A stretch of 9,594 bases of DNA, taken from assembly GCA_013695405.1 (NCBI GenBank), contig JACDAO010000716.1, positions 1-9,594 of the forward strand, in the 5' to 3' direction. Made by a program: the position numbers and the translations under genes. Of this stretch, positions 1 through 8,406 are shown piece after piece (positions within the stretch are counted from its first letter, which is position 1; each line of letters opens with the position of its first letter). Origin of the DNA: Acidobacteriota bacterium (lineage in GTDB: Bacteria > Acidobacteriota > Vicinamibacteria > Vicinamibacterales > Vicinamibacteraceae). The notes beneath the pieces are model-generated. The model was not told the origin of the DNA and searched no databases. It saw only the letters and a program-made list of their open reading frames with translations.

Positions 1-515
1 GCGTACAGCAGGCCGATGCGTTGGCCGACGTCGCGCGAGCCGCCGAGGGCCGACTTCACGACCAGCGGCAGGGTGGCGCCCATGAGTACGGTGGGAACCA
101 GCAACACCGCGAACGACAGCGCAAACCGCAGCGCTGTCAACTGCGTGAGCTTTCCAGCCAGTGCCGGATACCATCCGACATAGACGGCGCTCACGGCGCC
201 CAGTGCCCACGGCGTGACCAGCGCGGTCAACCCGACCAGCAGCTCGGCAATCCCGAACAGCCACAGCGGCCGGCGGCTGCGCTCGGCGACCCGACCGGCC
301 AGGACGCTGCCCAGCGCCAGGCCGCTCATGAAGCTCGCGAGCACGGCGCTGGCCGCGTACACCGTCACGCCGAAGACGAGCCCGAGCAGACGGAGCCACA
401 GCGTCTGGTAAATCAGGGCGCAGAAGCCCGAGAGAAAGAAGAGTGCGAGGAGAAGCGGCAGGAGCCAGGACGCAGTGAGAGGGGGGCCGTGATCCCCGCG
501 AGGCTGAGCCGACAT
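1..515 (-). CDS. Fused MFS/spermidine-synthase-like membrane protein, N-terminal part (partial)
   Basis: The reverse strand reads from an ATG at 513-515 off the left edge, giving about 171 residues beginning MSAQPRGDHG. The visible part is almost all membrane segments: a helix from about residue 15, then ALIYQTLWLRLLGLVFG, a small-residue helix ending FMSGLALGS, and further helices ending near PTVLMGATLPLVVKS. The order YQxxWxRLLGLVFG, then SFMSGLALGS, then a basic loop and LWLFGIAELLVGL is what I know from the N-terminal halves of proteins annotated as fused MFS/spermidine synthases. Those carry a methyltransferase-like aminopropyltransferase domain in the C-terminal half, which would lie outside the window. 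Real polyamine synthesis by this family is mostly unproven, so no symbol is given. The ATG is preceded by a TAGCAT box at 7 nt and no Shine-Dalgarno. The family call is good; the full length and activity are unknown. Confidence 0.8.
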   Translation of the reverse strand, partial: MSAQPRGDHGPPLTASWLLPLLLALFFLSGFCALIYQTLWLRLLGLVFGVTVYAASAVLASFMSGLALGSVLAGRVAERSRRPLWLFGIAELLVGLTALVTPWALGAVSAVYVGWYPALAGKLTQLTALRFALSFAVLLVPTVLMGATLPLVVKSALGGSRDVGQRIGLLY

Positions 516-522
516 CAAGACG

Positions 523-528
523 ATGCTA
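523..528 (-). promoter_or_regulatory. -10-like box TAGCAT 7 nt before the ATG of the MFS-like gene (leaderless start candidate)
   Basis: On the minus strand the sequence reads TGA-TAGCAT, then 7 nt (cgtcttg), then the ATG at 515. A TAnnnT hexamer at this distance puts the expected transcription start at or next to the A of the start codon. The preceding TGN is what an extended -10 element would have. No purine-rich ribosome binding site lies between. This is inference from spacing and consensus; no -35 is evident. Confidence 0.4.
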
Positions 529-611
529 TCAGAGCGACGTCGCGCGAATGCCGTCCACTCAGATGGAAATCGTGCCTTCGAGGTAGCAGACGGCGGCCTC
601 CAACTGACGCC

Positions 612-690
612 CGTACGCCCGTCGGACAAGTCCGACGGCTACACCCTGTAGCCCGAAGCCCTCCCCTATAGCCCGAAGCCTTCCCCGTGA
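612..690. repeat. REP-like palindromic intergenic element
   Basis: This lies in the 212-nt gap between the aminotransferase stop and the MFS-like start, both on the minus strand. It contains a perfect 9-bp inverted repeat, CCGTCGGAC / GTCCGACGG, separated by AA (619-638). A second, overlapping inverted repeat follows, GGCTAC / GTAGCC, with a 5-nt loop (637-653). Then come two tandem copies of TAGCCCGAAGCC followed by CTCCCC or TTCCCC, with a 20-bp period (649-686). Such layered dyad plus direct-repeat structure is typical of repetitive extragenic palindromes, and I have an impression that GTCGGAC-AA-GTCCGAC elements recur between genes in Acidobacteriota genomes. It could also end or attenuate transcription leaving the aminotransferase, although no U-tract follows. 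The rest of the gap (516-611 and 691-727) shows nothing beyond the -10-like box. Confidence 0.55.
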
Positions 691-727
691 CGTCCGGGTC
701 GAGGGCCAGCCGCGTCGGGCAGCCGCA

Positions 728-1810
728 TCAGATGATCACGCGCCAGCCGCGCGGGTCGGGGTCGAGCCCGTACTGCAGCCGCGTAATCGCGTCGTAGAGC
801 CGCTGGGCGATCGGACCCGGCTGACCGCCATTGATGACCAGGTCGCCGTCGGCGCCGGTCAAGGTCCCGACCGCCTGGATCACGGCGGCGGTGCCGACGC
901 CGAACACCTCCTGCAATGTCCCGGCGCGGTGCGCCGCGGTCAGCTCGGTGATCGAAATCACCCGCTCCTCGACCGGCATGCCCCAGTCGCGGGCCAGCGT
1001 CAGCACCGTGTCGCGGGTGATGCCGGGCAGAATGCTGCCGCCGAGCGGCGGGGTGATCAGCATGCCGTCGATCACCAGGCACAGGTTCATCGTGCCGACT
1101 TCCTCGAGGTACTCGTGCTCGATCGCGTCGAGCCACAACACCTGGTCGCAGCCTCGCGCCCGTGCCTCCTCGGCCACCTGCAGGCTGGCGACGTAGTTGG
1201 CGGCCGCCTTGGCGGCGCCGATGCCGCCCTTGACCGCGCGAACCCGTTCGCGCTCAACCCAGATGCGGACCGGACGCAGGCCGCCGGCGTAATACGCGCC
1301 GACCGGTCCGGTGATGACGTAAAAGGTGTAGCTCTGCGAGGCGCGCACGCCGAGGAACGCCTCGGTGGCGATGATCGTCGGGCGAATGTAGAGCGCGGTG
1401 CCGGGTGCCGACGGCACCCAGTCGCGGTCGGCGGCGACCAGCTGGGCGATGCCCTGCACGAACAGCGTCTCGTCGATCGCCGGGATCGACAGCCGCAGCG
1501 CCCCGGTGGCCATGCGGTGCGCGTTGCGATCGGGCCGGAACAGCGCGATCTGGCCGTCGGCGAGGCGGTAGGCCTTGAGGCCTTCGAACATCGCCTGCCC
1601 GTAGTGCAGGACCGACGCGGCCGGATCGAGCGCCAGCGGCCCATACGGCACGATCCGTGGCTGCGCCCAGCCGTCGCCCGCGACGTAGTCGACCAGCAGC
1701 ATGTGGTCCGCGAAGTACTTGCCGAAGCCGAGCTGGTCTTCGGACGGCCGCGGTCGTGGCGACGAGGTCCTGGTGACGGGCAGCGGCGGCGCGGACGTGG
1801 CGACGGACAT
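728..1810 (-). CDS. ilvE: Branched-chain amino acid aminotransferase (PLP fold type IV)
   Basis: A 360-residue cytosolic enzyme expected to interconvert Leu/Ile/Val and their 2-keto acids with glutamate/2-oxoglutarate, the last step of branched-chain amino acid synthesis. It matches the larger, eukaryote-like BCAT class in length and motifs. These include [14 protein letters not shown] (69-82), a [11 protein letters not shown] block whose Lys201 should bind pyridoxal phosphate, then CDQVLWLDA and [12 protein letters not shown] (231-242), [13 protein letters not shown] (257-269) and [11 protein letters not shown] (301-311). Two common positions differ mildly: AKAAANY where AKxGGNY is usual, and GTMN where GGMN is usual. 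The frame stays open upstream, but the start chosen is the ATG preceded 9 nt away by a strong GGAGGAGG ribosome binding site; the longer version begins with low-complexity Arg/Ala sequence. A likely TACAAT -10 box lies 40 nt upstream. It is transcribed divergently from the permease. The family is very secure; D-amino acid or aromatic substrates are unlikely alternatives. Confidence 0.95.
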   Translation of the reverse strand: MSVATSAPPLPVTRTSSPRPRPSEDQLGFGKYFADHMLLVDYVAGDGWAQPRIVPYGPLALDPAASVLHYGQAMFEGLKAYRLADGQIALFRPDRNAHRMATGALRLSIPAIDETLFVQGIAQLVAADRDWVPSAPGTALYIRPTIIATEAFLGVRASQSYTFYVITGPVGAYYAGGLRPVRIWVERERVRAVKGGIGAAKAAANYVASLQVAEEARARGCDQVLWLDAIEHEYLEEVGTMNLCLVIDGMLITPPLGGSILPGITRDTVLTLARDWGMPVEERVISITELTAAHRAGTLQEVFGVGTAAVIQAVGTLTGADGDLVINGGQPGPIAQRLYDAITRLQYGLDPDPRGWRVII

Positions 1811-1819
1811 GGTGCGGAC

Positions 1820-1856
1820 CCTCCTCCGGCGGGGCGATGCCGGAAGCGGAATTGTA
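1820..1856 (-). promoter_or_regulatory. Promoter -10 box and strong ribosome binding site of the aminotransferase gene
   Basis: Read on the minus strand, TACAAT (1851-1856) matches the -10 consensus at five of six positions and stands out in GC-rich surroundings. GGAGGAGG (1820-1827) lies 9 nt before the ATG, which decides the start of the coding region. The implied leader is about 34 nt. No good -35 is seen 16-18 nt further upstream. Confidence 0.55.
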
Positions 1857-1875
1857 GCAGCGCCCCCCGATGCCG

Positions 1876-1905
1876 CTTGCGTCGACACCGGCGGCAGCGT
1901 ACCGT
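1876..1905 (+). promoter_or_regulatory. Weak candidate promoter of the permease gene (TTGCGT, 17 nt, TACCGT)
   Basis: TTGCGT (1877-1882) and TACCGT (1900-1905) are spaced by exactly 17 nt, about 45 nt before the GTG start, in the divergent intergenic region. Each hexamer matches consensus at only three or four positions, so this is a suggestion only. Confidence 0.22.
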
Positions 1906-1949
1906 GTCGTTCGGCCGGCCGCCAGGACGCGGCGGACGACCGAACTCGC

Positions 1950-3851
<1,902 letters not shown>

Positions 3852-4808
3852 CGCCGAGCGCCTGCAGCCGGGCTGGTATCGGCGCGGTCACCATCAGCGG
3901 CGCGTGGGTCATCGGATGCGGCATCGCCAGTCGCCACGCATGCAGCGCCTGCCCGTGCAGTTGCGCCACCTGCGCGCGCGTGTCGTCGGGCAGCCGCGCC
4001 TCGGCAGCGTGGTGGCGATAGATCGGGTCGCCAGCGACCGGCCAGCCCGCCTCGAGCAGGTGCGCGCGAATCTGATGCAGCCGCCCGGTGCCCAGCGTGC
4101 ATTCGAGCAACGCCAGCCCCTCGGCAAGTGGCCATAGCGAGCGCAGGCGCCGATAGTGCGTGAGGCTCGGCCAGCCGTCCTCGACCACGCCCACCCGCGG
4201 CGGACGCGCGGCGACCTTGCCCAGCGGCCAGCGCAGCGTGCCCTGCCGATGCGGCTCGCCGATGACCACGGCGAGGTAGGTCTTGGTCGCCAGGTCGGAG
4301 CGGAGCAGACGCGCGGCGCGCGCATGCACGGTGCGCGACTTGGCCACCAGCAGCACCCCGGAGGTCTCCCGATCGAGCCGGTGCACCAAACCCGGCCGCG
4401 CCGTACTCTCCTCCCAGGCCTGCGCCTGGTGCAGCAGGGCGTTGAACAGCGTGCCCGACTGCAGCCGCCCGGTCGGATGGCTGACCATGCCGGCCGGCTT
4501 GTGCACCACCACCAGCCATTCGTCCTCGAACAGCACCGGCACGTCGATCGCCTCGGCACGATGGACCAGCCGGACGCGGGGCCGCGGCAGCGTCACCACC
4601 ACCTCGTCGCCGGCCCGCAGCGGCGACGCCGCGCGTCGGCCGGACGTGCCGTTGACGGTTATCAGGCCAGCCGCCATCCAGCGCTGGACGCGCGTGCGTG
4701 ACAGGCCGGGCTCGTCGGCGAGCCGCCGCACGACGGCCTGATCGAGGCGCAACCGTTCGTCGCCGCGATCCGCGACGAAGCGCCGCTCGAGGACCACGGG
4801 GGGCGTGC

Positions 4809-5429
4809 TCACGTGCTCAGCCTGAGACGCGCCGCCACGCCGTCGAGCAGCGCGAACACCGCCCACACCAGCACCAGTGTGAGCAGCAGGTCACTCGGCC
4901 AGTGCGCGCCGACGCGAATCCGTGCCCACGCACCAGCGAGGATCGCGCAGGTCGCCAGCGCCGCCAGCACGGTGCCGCCCGGACGGGCCCGCGATCGCCA
5001 GGCGTACGTCGCCACCGGCAGCCAGGTGCTGTACCACATCGTCGCGAACGTCGATGGGAACGAGAACCCGCTCGAGCGGGTCACCACCTCGATCAGCGAC
5101 GGCGAAGGCCGCGACCGGCCGACCAGTATCTTCAGCGGCTCGCCGGCATACCACCAGATCAGCATCAGCGCGACGGTGACCAGCAGACCGCGGACGCGCG
5201 CCCGCCAGGTCGCCAGCAACACGCCCACTCCCAGCAGGCCGTACAGCACCGGCCGGGCGACCAGCGAGCCGATCGTTGCGGCCGGACCGGGGCCGATCCC
5301 CAGGCGCTGGATCGAGCGCGCGACCTCGACGTCGCCGGGCAGGCGCGGCGTGAGCATCGCCAGCGCGAGGGCCACCACCGCCAGTAACAGCGGGATGTAC
5401 CAGGGGAACGGCTTCGAGGATTTCGCCAT
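4809..5429 (-). CDS. PAP2-superfamily membrane phosphatase-like protein, motif-2 His missing
   Basis: A 206-residue protein with about six hydrophobic segments, the first at residues 9-26. The family hydrolyses lipid phosphates such as phosphatidate, undecaprenyl pyrophosphate or phosphatidylglycerophosphate. Motif 1 is present as KILVGRSRP (Lys100 to Pro108, the KX6RP pattern). Motif 3 is present as ARIRVGAHWPSD (Arg170, nucleophile His176, Asp180). Motif 2, normally PSGH, reads FPSTFAT, so Phe128 stands where the proton-donating histidine is expected. The enzyme may therefore be inactive or use altered chemistry. The ATG at 5429 is chosen because the hydrophobic helix starts straight after MAKSSKPFPWYIP and a good promoter lies just upstream; an in-frame ATG at 5555 would place that promoter inside the gene. 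No strong ribosome binding site is seen. Its stop overlaps the synthase GTG, so the two are probably one transcript. The family is secure, the substrate unknown. Confidence 0.85.
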   Translation of the reverse strand: MAKSSKPFPWYIPLLLAVVALALAMLTPRLPGDVEVARSIQRLGIGPGPAATIGSLVARPVLYGLLGVGVLLATWRARVRGLLVTVALMLIWWYAGEPLKILVGRSRPSPSLIEVVTRSSGFSFPSTFATMWYSTWLPVATYAWRSRARPGGTVLAALATCAILAGAWARIRVGAHWPSDLLLTLVLVWAVFALLDGVAARLRLST

Positions 5430-5619
5430 GCGTGTCCGTGTCCAGTCGTCGAGCCGGCCGCAGGCCGGGACTGCCCGCGCCCTGCGCCCAACACCGAAGT
5501 ATATGCAAGGGGAGCCGGGAGTCATGCCTCGCGGTGGCCAGCGGCCATGGGACACTTGTCCGACGCGAGGCGGGAATCGGGCCGTGGATCGGCGTCAGGG
5601 GCGTGGCGGCGCGGCGGAC
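5430..5619. other. Intergenic stretch between PAP2 gene and S41 peptidase gene
   Basis: 190 nt separate two minus-strand genes. Apart from the promoter candidate at 5498-5525, I see only a short dyad TGGCC-agc-GGCCA (5535-5547), with no T-run beside it in either direction. I see no convincing terminator and no small gene here. Confidence 0.5.
5498..5525 (-). promoter_or_regulatory. Promoter candidate of the PAP2-pseudouridine synthase unit
   Basis: On the minus strand ATGACT (5520-5525, four of six to TTGACA) and TATACT (5498-5503, five of six to TATAAT) are separated by 16 nt. Transcription would start near 5491, giving a leader of about 60 nt before the ATG at 5429. It is the most AT-rich hexamer in this stretch. 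Confidence 0.45.
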
Positions 5620-6927
5620 CTATGGCGCCGGCGTGTGGGGGCGGCCGGTCGACGCGCGTGCGACGAGTTCACGTGCCGTGGCGAGGGCGGCGTCGCGAGC
5701 CGGGTCGCGTCCGGCGGCCAGATCATCGCGGGTGACGCGCACCGGCCAGTCCGGTCTCACGCCCTGCCCCTCGAGCCGGCGGCCCGCCGGCGTGAAGTAA
5801 TCGTATTCGCTGACCGACAGCTCGCCGCCCCCCGGTAGCGGACGCGGGCTGGTCGTCACCAGCACGCAACCGCAGGTCGTCTCGCCGACCACCACCGCGC
5901 GCCCCGCCTCCTGCAGTGCCGCGGCGAAGGTCTCGGAGGCGCTGGCCGATGCCGCATCGACCAGGATCACCAGGGGGCCGTCGAAGTTGCCCTCAGACGA
6001 CGAGGGCACCCGCCGCAGTCGGGAGGCACCGGCCCGGGCCACCTGCCGGCCGAACGGCAGCCGGTGGGGCGTGAACAGGTCGGCGATCGCCAACGCTTCC
6101 TGCAGACTGCCGCCGCCGTTGCCACGCAGATCGACGACCACGGCTCGCGCCTCGGCGTGGGTACGCAGCGCGGCGGCCACCGTCGCCCTGATCGGGCCGC
6201 GGAACTGGTTCCAGCCGAGCACCAGGACCTCGTCCTCGCGCGCCACGGTGACACGTGGCGGCTGGTCCACCACCGTACGCGTCAGCACCGCGTCGACACG
6301 GGTGCCGTCCAGTCGCTCGACGGTCAGACGCGGCTGCGCGGCGGCGTGGCGAATCACGCCGCGCAGCGCCAGCAACCGACTGGCTCGCGTGGACGAGGAC
6401 GGCTCCGAGCGCAGCGCCTGCGCGAGCAGCTCGTCGACCGACTGCCCGTCGATCGCCACCAGCCGATCGCCCGGCATCAGCCCGGCAGCGCGGGCCTCGT
6501 CGGAGACGACGCGCGACACGGCGATGGTCGAGCCGAGATCCTGCAGCGCGATTCCGAGCGACAGGCTCTGGTGCCGCTCGCGCAGTTGTCGCTCGAGAGG
6601 CGACCGCACCCGGGTATGGGCATCGGCGAGCTGCCCGACGAACTCGTCGAGCACCTGGTACACCGACGCGGTGGTCGGCGCCGCATCGACCCGCGCCAGG
6701 TACTGCCGCCGCAGCGCGCCGAGCGGCACCTGCCGCAGGGTCGGGTCGTAGTAGTGCCGGACCACGTCCTGGTAGACGTCGTCCAGCAGGGTGCGGCGCT
6801 GGAGCGGCGACAACCTGACGTCAGGCACCAGTTCGGCTGCGACGGCGCCCCTCGGCCGGGCTGGCCCGGCATCGGCAGGGGGCATTTGCAACAGAAGCAG
6901 TAGCAGGGGAGCCAGCGCCGCGGTCAT
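5620..6927 (-). CDS. Exported S41-family peptidase with PDZ-like domain, no lysine in the protein
   Basis: A 435-residue protein with an N-terminal hydrophobic run (APLLLLLLQM, then a PPADAG cleavage-like region), so probably exported. The S41 order is clear: an N-terminal helical part with LADAHTRV (100-107) and a PDZ-like stretch with GLMPGDRLVAIDGQSV (149-164). Then come VVVDLRGNGGGSLQEALAIADLF (263-285), the nucleophile region LVDAASASASETFAAAL (322-338, probable Ser327) and VVVGETTCGCVL (345-356). CtpA-type members have GKG at the last site, where the lysine activates the serine; here it is CGC, and the whole chain contains no lysine. His104 may instead form a tricorn-like active site. 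The ATG at 6927 gives a compact signal sequence. An in-frame ATG at 6993 would add 22 Arg-rich residues, has an AGGGGCGG in front, and cannot be excluded. It is divergent from the DUF2891 gene. Confidence 0.88.
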   Translation of the reverse strand: MTAALAPLLLLLLQMPPADAGPARPRGAVAAELVPDVRLSPLQRRTLLDDVYQDVVRHYYDPTLRQVPLGALRRQYLARVDAAPTTASVYQVLDEFVGQLADAHTRVRSPLERQLRERHQSLSLGIALQDLGSTIAVSRVVSDEARAAGLMPGDRLVAIDGQSVDELLAQALRSEPSSSTRASRLLALRGVIRHAAAQPRLTVERLDGTRVDAVLTRTVVDQPPRVTVAREDEVLVLGWNQFRGPIRATVAAALRTHAEARAVVVDLRGNGGGSLQEALAIADLFTPHRLPFGRQVARAGASRLRRVPSSSEGNFDGPLVILVDAASASASETFAAALQEAGRAVVVGETTCGCVLVTTSPRPLPGGGELSVSEYDYFTPAGRRLEGQGVRPDWPVRVTRDDLAAGRDPARDAALATARELVARASTGRPHTPAP

Positions 6928-7003
6928 CTTGCTCTCGGACGTCGGGACCGCCACGCCGGACGGGCGCGGACGTCGTCGCCCCGTCGCGAGCATACGCCGC
7001 CCC

Positions 7004-7009
7004 TATGAT
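7004..7009 (+). promoter_or_regulatory. -10-like box TATGAT 7 nt before the ATG of the DUF2891 gene (leaderless start candidate)
   Basis: TATGAT matches the -10 consensus at five of six positions and is followed by exactly 7 nt (gtgaggc) before the ATG at 7017, the same geometry as at 523-515. Transcription would start at about the A of the ATG. A GAGG lies one base before the ATG, too near to serve as a normal ribosome binding site. On the opposite strand TATGCT (6989-6994) could be the -10 of the divergent S41 gene, which would favour its shorter start. Confidence 0.45.
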
Positions 7010-7016
7010 GTGAGGC

Positions 7017-8087
7017 ATGCTGCTGGCGCTCCTCCTCATGGTGCAGACCCCGACGCCGCCCCCGCTCGACCTCGCACACGCCGACGCGCTGGCCTCGCTC
7101 GCGCTGGCCTGCGTGCACCAGGAATATCCCAACAAGATCGCCCACACCCTGGCCGGTGACGCCGATGCGCGTCCGCCGCGGCAGCTGACGCCGGTGTTCT
7201 ACGGCTGCTTCGACTGGCACTCGTCGGTGCACGGTCACTGGCTGCTGGCGCGGGTCGCGCGGCTGCATCCGGGCACACCACTCGCGGGGCGGGCCGAGGC
7301 GGCGCTCGAAATCAGCTTCACCGCCGAGCGCATCGCCGGTGAGCTCGCGTACCTGCGCGCGCCCGGTCGCCAGGAGTTCGAACGGCCGTACGGCCTGGCG
7401 TGGCTGCTGCAGCTGACGCAGGAACTGCGCGAATGGCGCAGCCCGGACGCAAGGCGCTGGGCCGCGGCGTTGGCGCCGCTCGAGGAGGAAGCGGTGCGCC
7501 GGCTGTCCGACTGGTTGCCCAAATTGACCCGCCCGATTCGTACCGGCGAGCACTCGCAGACCGCGTTCGCCTTTGGACTTGGACTCGACTGGGCGCGACA
7601 GGCCGGGCACGCGGCCTTCGAGCACCTCCTCCTCGAACGCTCGCGGGCGTTCTACCTCGCCGACACCGCATGTCCGCTGGTGTACGAACCCTCCGGACAG
7701 GACTTCGTGTCGCCGTGCCTGGCCGAGGCCGACCTGATGCGCCGTGTGCTGCCGGGCCCCGAGTTCAGCGCCTGGCTGTCGGTCTTCCTGCCGCAGATCC
7801 CGCAGGGTTCGACCGCGACTGCCGACTGGCTCGAGCCTGGAGTCGTGCTCGACGCCAGCGACGGCAAGCTGGCCCATCTGGATGGATTGAACCTGAGTCG
7901 GGCGTGGATGCTCGACGGCCTGCTGTCGGCCCTGCCGGCCGACGATCGACGTCGCCCGGCGCTCACCGCCGCAGCCGCCCGGCATCGCGCGCTCGGTCTG
8001 GCCGCGGTCACCGGCGCCCACTACGCCGGCGGGCACTGGCTCGGCACCTTCGCGGTCTACCTGACCTCGGCGCGCGGGCTACGGTAG
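7017..8087 (+). CDS. DUF2891 domain-containing protein, probably exported
   Basis: 356 residues covering a whole DUF2891 domain, a family of unknown function. Conserved blocks as I remember them: CVHQEYPNK (32-40), PVFYGCFDWHSSVHGHW (59-75), FERPYGLAWLL (121-131), EHSQTAFAFGL (178-188), VYEPSGQDFVSPCLAEADLM (222-241) and GGHWLGTFAVYL (338-349). The clustered Asp/His/Glu/Cys residues in these blocks suggest a substrate- or metal-binding pocket, and the repeated helical pattern suggests an alpha/alpha-barrel-like fold; both are inference. The N-terminus MLLALLLMVQTP is a short hydrophobic stretch without positive charge, perhaps a minimal signal sequence or lipid-facing start. The ATG is preceded by a -10-like box and no proper ribosome binding site, suggesting a leaderless mRNA. 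Its neighbour across the divergent promoter region is an exported peptidase, which is weak support for a shared cell-envelope role. Confidence 0.85.
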   Translation: MLLALLLMVQTPTPPPLDLAHADALASLALACVHQEYPNKIAHTLAGDADARPPRQLTPVFYGCFDWHSSVHGHWLLARVARLHPGTPLAGRAEAALEISFTAERIAGELAYLRAPGRQEFERPYGLAWLLQLTQELREWRSPDARRWAAALAPLEEEAVRRLSDWLPKLTRPIRTGEHSQTAFAFGLGLDWARQAGHAAFEHLLLERSRAFYLADTACPLVYEPSGQDFVSPCLAEADLMRRVLPGPEFSAWLSVFLPQIPQGSTATADWLEPGVVLDASDGKLAHLDGLNLSRAWMLDGLLSALPADDRRRPALTAAAARHRALGLAAVTGAHYAGGHWLGTFAVYLTSARGLR

Positions 8088-8275
8088 CAGCCCGCTGTGA
8101 GCGGCCTTGCTCACGGTGTCGCCGCGGCGGATACGACCGCTCACGACAACTTTGGCATAGATGCCGCGCAGCTTGTGGGGCCCGCCAGCGGCCAGCGGTC
8201 CTCCTCCGGGCAGATCGCCGCGATCGCGCGGATGTTCATCAGGGTGATCTGCAAGTCCGGCATGTGAGGTAGCGT
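8079..8275 (-). pseudogene. Decayed C-terminal remnant of a MOSC-domain protein (frameshifted)
   Basis: In one minus-strand frame the downstream part reads GPLAAGGPHKLRGIYAKVVV and then SGRIRRGDTVSKA. This resembles the end of MOSC domains (KLxGIYAxV, GxIRxGDxV), which bind molybdenum/iron-sulfur cargo in other proteins. The sequence just upstream continues sensibly only in another frame, as MPDLQITLMNIRAIAAI. The two frames meet around 8205-8215, near a GGAGGAGG run, so one frameshift separates them. No N-terminal two thirds of a MOSC protein can be found further upstream, where the methyltransferase starts. It ends 9 nt inside the 3' end of the DUF2891 gene. Best read as a truncated, frameshifted relic; the family assignment comes from a short motif and is tentative. 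Confidence 0.4.
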
Positions 8276-8313
8276 GAGGTGCCCGTCCACTTCCCTGATG
8301 CATCGCGTCCACT
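8264..8313. repeat. Two pairs of short direct repeats before the methyltransferase gene
   Basis: GTGAGGT occurs at 8264-8270 and 8274-8280 (10-bp period). CGTCCACT occurs at 8284-8291 and 8306-8313 (22-bp period). Periods of one and two helical turns would suit a DNA-binding protein dimer or tandem sites upstream of the gene at 8407. They may equally be chance or remnants in decaying sequence. The rest of 8276-8387 shows no gene and no clear promoter hexamers. Confidence 0.3.
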
Positions 8314-8387
8314 GGGACGATCGGCCCGACGACGGACCGTGACAGGGAACACCGGCTCGGCGCGGTTCGTCTCTTGCCGCGCCAGCG

Positions 8388-8406
8388 CAGCGTCAGGAGG
8401 ACGCTG
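8388..8406 (+). promoter_or_regulatory. Ribosome binding site presented in the loop of a perfect hairpin abutting the ATG
   Basis: CAGCGTC (8388-8394) and GACGCTG (8400-8406) are exact reverse complements enclosing the loop AGGAG (8395-8399). The start ATG follows at 8407. The Shine-Dalgarno AGGAGG is thus almost entirely the loop, with its last G opening the 3' arm. The strong AGGAGG at 6 nt spacing fixes the methyltransferase start at 8407, not the in-frame ATG at 8374. Whether the hairpin regulates initiation is inference. Confidence 0.6.

Noticed and set aside
1701..1949. N-terminal extension of the permease from the ATG at 1701
   Set aside because: It would lie inside the aminotransferase gene and adds no family-like sequence; the GTG at 1950 fits the family start.
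5430..5555. PAP2 protein starting at the ATG at 5555
   Set aside because: The extra 42 residues are Arg/Gly-rich and contain the best promoter candidate; the ATG at 5429 directly precedes the first membrane helix.
8097..8114. Perfect 6-bp inverted repeat GTGAGC / GCTCAC after the DUF2891 stop, as a terminator
   Set aside because: No T-run on either side, and the same bases encode part of the MOSC remnant on the minus strand; too weak to call.
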